From the IMG/VR virus record IMGVR_UViG_3300042332_000401, positions 1-39,411 of that record: a DNA stretch of 39,411 bases. One strand, 5' to 3'. The stretch is from a virus. The notes beneath the pieces were generated by a model. It saw nothing but the letters and a program-made list of their open reading frames with translations, was not told the DNA's origin and searched no databases. The number at the start of each line of letters is the position of its first letter. Position 1 is the first letter of the stretch. This document shows positions 36,837 through 39,411 of this stretch, one piece after another. The position numbers were made by a program, and so were the translations under genes.

Positions 36837-37426
36837 ACGATGACCTCGCGATATGGATTGAGCAGCGCCACGACGCCGTCAGGAAGCGGCCCGCCACCGT
36901 TGCGCGGGTCGAGCCAAGATTGCGCGCCGATGCCCTCGACGCTCTCGGAGCGCAGCGAAGGATCGCGACCGCGAGATGCGTTCATCGCGACCACCAGCTG
37001 CGTCGCCGCGCGCTCGATGGCCGGAGCGACGCCGTCCGGCAGATCGTAGCCCGCGACGTAGGTCAGCACGACCTTGACCGCCGGCCAGCGCGCGCGTTCA
37101 TCATCGAACAGCCGGTACGCGAAGCTGCGGTCGATCTCGTAGTCGGTGGCGGCGAGCGTCGCGCCATCCTCGACCACGCTCGTCACGCTGACCACCGGCC
37201 AGCGCGACAGCATGATGACCTCGGACGAGGCCGAGAGCCGCAGCGTCTCCGCGACGGTCTCGCGCCCGAGCGGACGCCCGAGGTAGTCAGCGATGACGGC
37301 GCTGGCTTGGTCGATGTAGGCCAGCAGCCGCGCATCGTCGCTCGTTCCCGAGATCGACAGTTCACGCTTGACCCCATCGAGCGAGGTCAGGCGCGAGGAC
37401 GTCGCGGGGACGAGGACTGACAGCAT
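36833..37426 (-). CDS. Head–tail connector (gp6-like adaptor)
   Basis: The product has 197 residues; ATG 37426 shares one base with the preceding stop. The helical signature TSLDGVKRELSISGTSDDAR, LAYIDQASAVIADYLGRPLG, LSRWPVVSVTSVVEDGATL, then VKVVLTYVAGYDLPDGVAPA and AIERAATQLVVAMNASRGRD is the HK97 gp6/SPP1 gp15 adaptor family, which forms a ring under the portal. The extended C-terminus ends LNPYREVIV, as usual for this family. A secure call. Confidence 0.87.
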   Translation of the reverse strand: MLSVLVPATSSRLTSLDGVKRELSISGTSDDARLLAYIDQASAVIADYLGRPLGRETVAETLRLSASSEVIMLSRWPVVSVTSVVEDGATLAATDYEIDRSFAYRLFDDERARWPAVKVVLTYVAGYDLPDGVAPAIERAATQLVVAMNASRGRDPSLRSESVEGIGAQSWLDPRNGGGPLPDGVVALLNPYREVIV

Positions 37427-37818
37427 CAGATCACCGTGATGAGGAAGCGGCCCGTCTTCGTGTCGCCGCCCTGTGCCAGCACGATCTTGACGCGATCGTT
37501 CGCGAGGCAGATCAGATCAGGCACGGTGTGCTCGCTGGATGTGCCCTGAAAGAAACGATCCGTCCCGTCCTGCTCATGCGTCGGCTGACGCGGCGCGCGC
37601 GTGCCGCTCGCGCTGATATCGGACTGCGTCCAGAGACCCTGGCCCGTGGCCTCGACGGTGATCGCGAAATCGACCGTCGCGGCGTAGGGATTGGTTCCGT
37701 CCGCGACATACGCGATGGACGAAATCGCGCCGGTGATGGTCGGCGAATAGGCCGTTGCCGACCCGTCCGCCGCCGTCGTCACCGAAACGCTGAAGCGCTC
37801 GACCTTCATCGACGTCAC
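37426..37818 (-). CDS. Small β-rich virion protein
   Basis: The product has 130 residues. GTG 37818 overlaps the preceding stop as GTGA; ATG 37809 is an equal alternative (three residues shorter). The sequence MKVERFSVSVTTAADGSATA, AVIDFAITVEATGQ-like strands, and the end NDRVKIVLAQGGDTKTGRFL look like a small phage β-barrel structural protein, often found next to capsid genes. No certain role; decoration or connector accessory is possible. Confidence 0.7.
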   Translation of the reverse strand: MTSMKVERFSVSVTTAADGSATAYSPTITGAISSIAYVADGTNPYAATVDFAITVEATGQGLWTQSDISASGTRAPRQPTHEQDGTDRFFQGTSSEHTVPDLICLANDRVKIVLAQGGDTKTGRFLITVI

Positions 37819-38285
37819 TCGATGACGTAGTCGAAGATCACATCGATATGCGTCGCCGTCGTCACGCTCGCGCCCGTCTTTCCGACCAGGATCGCCGTGC
37901 CGGCGTCGTTCGCGGTGTAGCTCGCGCCGTCAGCGAGAACCGCCGCGCCCGAGCCGCCATCGACCAGGACGGTGGACTGCGTCAGGCTCGCTTGCGCGAA
38001 CGCGACGAGCTTGCGCGAGGTCGAGACCGTGCCGCTGACATCGACCGTCGTCACTGCACCCGCAGCGCCGCCAACCGAAATCGCCTTGCATCCGATCATC
38101 CGGTAGCTCTTGCCCGAGATCGCGGGCAGGAGCGTCGCGCCCGCGTTGATTTCAGCGATGGTGAAGCGCTGGCGCTTGTTCAGGATCGCGCCGCCGCTGA
38201 TATAGCCGCCCGAGATGCGAAGCTCGCCCCCGATGACGGAGAGCGCGCCGCCCTGCGCGTCGTAGTTCTGCGTGTTGTAGCTCAT
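37815..38285 (-). CDS. Virion structural protein (possible head decoration)
   Basis: The product has 156 residues; ATG 38285 with GAGGTG upstream. MSYNTQNYDAQGGALSVIGG, LRISGGYISGGAILNKRQRF, AGATLLPAISGKSYRMIGCK and the end THIDVIFDYVIE are frequent in small phage head-associated β proteins. It follows a strong UUCG hairpin that separates it from the capsid and decoration genes. Its role is inferred only from its location. Confidence 0.7.
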   Translation of the reverse strand: MSYNTQNYDAQGGALSVIGGELRISGGYISGGAILNKRQRFTIAEINAGATLLPAISGKSYRMIGCKAISVGGAAGAVTTVDVSGTVSTSRKLVAFAQASLTQSTVLVDGGSGAAVLADGASYTANDAGTAILVGKTGASVTTATHIDVIFDYVIE

Positions 38286-38308
38286 CTGAGCACCTCGTTC
38301 GGTAGAGA

Positions 38309-38334
38309 GGGCGGCGAGCCGAAGCCCGCCGCCC
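38309..38334 (-). terminator. UUCG-loop hairpin downstream of the decoration gene
   Basis: On the minus strand GGGCGGCGGGC and GCTCGCCGCCC form an 11-bp stem with one G·U pair and the very stable loop C(UUCG)G. It is followed by TCTCTACC, weakly pyrimidine-rich but without a long T-run. It lies between the capsid/decoration pair and the remaining late genes. It may act as a partial terminator or mRNA end protector, so that the capsid genes are expressed more than those downstream. Confidence 0.65.
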
Positions 38335-38341
38335 AGTCAGA

Positions 38342-38770
38342 TCAGGCCGGCGGATTCGACGTCGGCGCGGTCCTGGCGTTGCCCAGAACCCACACCGCCG
38401 AGAGCAGCGCCGCGCTGGCGTTGCTGGCCGGCGTGATGGTCGCGCGGACGTAGCGCTTGCCGCCGACGTAGCCGATCTTCCGGCACTCGTTGTCGTCATC
38501 GAACTGGAAGCCCGCGAGGGCTTCGGTGCCAAGCAAGAACGTGTCGGACACCGCGACGTTGTCGGCCAGCGTCGGGCTGTCGCCGTCCTCGATGAGGACG
38601 GTGAACGTCGCGTCCGCGTCGGCAATCGAGCCGGTCGCGATGACCAGCTCGACGCTCTCGTAGCCGCGCGTGTCCACGATCTGCGACACCTGGGCGGTGT
38701 TGTCGGCCACCGACACAGGCGAGATTGCCCGCTTGATGTCGATGTTGTTGTGGAGGTCTTTCGAGGCCAT
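38342..38770 (-). CDS. Head decoration-type protein
   Basis: The product has 142 residues; ATG 38770 has AAAGGA eight bases upstream. MASKDLHNNIDIKRAISPVS, NTAQVSQIVDTRGYESVELV, VLIEDGDSPTLADNVAVSDT and GKRYVRATITPASNASAALL is a widespread phage pattern. It is encoded directly after the major capsid gene. Position and β-rich character suggest a decoration or head fibre protein. Direct evidence for its virion site is not known to me. Confidence 0.8.
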   Translation of the reverse strand: MASKDLHNNIDIKRAISPVSVADNTAQVSQIVDTRGYESVELVIATGSIADADATFTVLIEDGDSPTLADNVAVSDTFLLGTEALAGFQFDDDNECRKIGYVGGKRYVRATITPASNASAALLSAVWVLGNARTAPTSNPPA

Positions 38771-38794
38771 TGGGATGGTCCTTTCTCAGTCAGA

Positions 38795-39411
38795 TCAGAG
38801 GGCGACGTTCTGCAACACGATGGCCTCGGGCAGCACGACCTGGCCGCCGACGCGGCGGCGGAAGATCATGCGGACCGCGCCGCTCGTCGCCTGGGTGTAG
38901 GGATCGCGCAGCATCTCCATCGCGATGCGATCCACGATCACATAGCCACGACGGAAGTCGCCGAACGCGACGGGCTTGGCCGACGCGCCGACATCCGGCA
39001 TGTCAGCGGCCTCAACGTAGGGCGCGCCGTTGATGGTGTTCGGCACGCCACCCGCAAGGCCAGGAGCCCACAGATACTCGCCGTCGCCGTCCTTGAGGCG
39101 GCGGATCTGACCGATGGTCGAGCGGTTCATCATCCACACCGCCGCGCGCGCGTAGTCGGTCTTGATGCCGTAGTAGACGCTCAGCAGACCGTCAGCCGTC
39201 AGCGCTGCCGCCGCGCCGCTGTTCACGGTCGCGATGGAGGCGTTGTTCAAGAAGCCGAACGGACGACCGACGCCCGAGCCGCTCAGGAACGCCGCGCCTT
39301 CGGCCTTCGCGAACTGCTCGGTGGCCTCGGCGCGAACCTCGGCCTCCATGTTGAAGGCGGCGTCTTCGAGCATCTGATTGGTGATGTCCACGAGCGCATA
39401 CATCTCGTGCG
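38795..39411 (-). CDS. Major capsid protein, HK97 fold (C-terminal part; begins at 776 across the contig join)
   Basis: This frame enters from the right edge and continues the capsid gene that runs off base 1. Frame check: base 39403 equals base 119 after removing the overlap, and 776−119 is a multiple of three. The part shows MYALVDITNQMLEDAAFNME, FAKAEGAAFLSGSGVGRPFG, AVWMMNRSTIGQIRRLKDGD, YLWAPGL-AGGVPNTINGAPY and FGDFRRGYVIVDRIAMEMLR, all typical P- and A-domain sequence of HK97-fold capsids. It ends at TGA 38797–38795, followed after 24 bases by the decoration gene. Confidence 0.96.
   Translation of the reverse strand, partial: HEMYALVDITNQMLEDAAFNMEAEVRAEATEQFAKAEGAAFLSGSGVGRPFGFLNNASIATVNSGAAAALTADGLLSVYYGIKTDYARAAVWMMNRSTIGQIRRLKDGDGEYLWAPGLAGGVPNTINGAPYVEAADMPDVGASAKPVAFGDFRRGYVIVDRIAMEMLRDPYTQATSGAVRMIFRRRVGGQVVLPEAIVLQNVAL
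39285..39411. repeat. Right copy of 127-bp terminal direct repeat
   Basis: Identical to bases 1–127 and in the same orientation. When it is removed the contig closes into a circle of 39,284 bp, and the major capsid frame is uninterrupted. It is part of the capsid coding sequence and not a separate element. Confidence 0.97.

Noticed and set aside
1-39411. tRNA genes, insertion sequences or transposases
   Set aside because: No cloverleaf with a CCA-side acceptor and TTCGA-type arm, no transposase motif and no flanking terminal inverted repeats were seen by eye. A tRNA search program was not available.

Overview
The window reads as one complete, circularised genome of a siphophage (long, non-contractile tail) that infects an alphaproteobacterium. 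Bases 1–127 are identical to 39285–39411, so the unit genome is 39,284 bp. The contig was cut at an arbitrary point inside the major capsid gene, whose two halves lie at the two ends in the same frame. By eye the DNA is GC-rich. There is no rRNA, tRNA, CRISPR array, integrase, DNA polymerase or RNA polymerase. The host group is inferred from gene content: a GapR/DUF2312-type nucleoid protein, a holin of the gene-transfer-agent 3TM type and a DUF6456-like protein, all typical of Alphaproteobacteria and their phages. Genes are packed tightly, with many ATGA or TGATG stop/start overlaps.

Layout. (1) 1–6148, minus strand: packaging and head. In transcription order: a DUF6456-like protein, a 25-codon linker ORF, an HNH nuclease, a probable cos/TerS region, TerS, TerL, an HK97 portal with an extra C-terminal domain, the prohead protease and the major capsid protein. 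(2) 6149–6319: a non-coding segment with eleven GTTAC/GTAAC pentamers and two inverted repeats (the last pentamer runs into the primase stop), a candidate origin or control region. (3) 6320–8347, minus: a TOPRIM primase/RecA-fold helicase. (4) 8348–12887: a divergent promoter region, then a plus-strand replication and recombination operon: Sak4-like ATPase, DUF669-type ssDNA-binding protein, Cas4/RecB-like Fe-S nuclease and an SF2 helicase. (5) 13009–14861, minus: Cro-like repressor, a second HTH protein, a small unknown, DUF6378, RusA resolvase and the GapR-like protein. (6) 14862–15014: a divergent control region with a 23-bp palindrome and a promoter candidate. (7) 15015–17640, plus: ten small, mostly unknown genes joined by stop/start overlaps, including tandem paralogues, two membrane peptides and a HExxH mini-metalloprotein.

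(8) 17637–38770, minus, continuing into the capsid gene at 38795–39411: the rest of the late operon. In transcription order after the capsid gene: a decoration-type protein, a UUCG-loop hairpin, connector and head-closure proteins mixed with small virion proteins, a lectin-fold (LamG-like) protein on AT-richer DNA, a 22-residue-repeat protein fused to a tail-terminator-like domain, a stand-alone terminator paralogue, the tail tube protein, a G/GT tail chaperone pair with a GGGAAAC −1 slippery site, the tape measure, tail-tip proteins, an NlpC/P60-like peptidase, the J-like tip protein with FN3 domains, a tail fibre, a coiled-coil membrane protein, a metallophosphoesterase, two overlapping small ORFs, the holin and the M15 endolysin.

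Working together, the early plus operon and the primase/helicase would prepare and recombine DNA using the host polymerase. The Cro-like protein would control the small-gene operon, and the minus-strand late operon would build, fill and release virions. The most unusual points are the GTTAC cluster beside the primase gene, the repeat–terminator fusion, the portal C-terminal domain, the 25-codon ORF coupled at both ends and the mini-metalloprotein.
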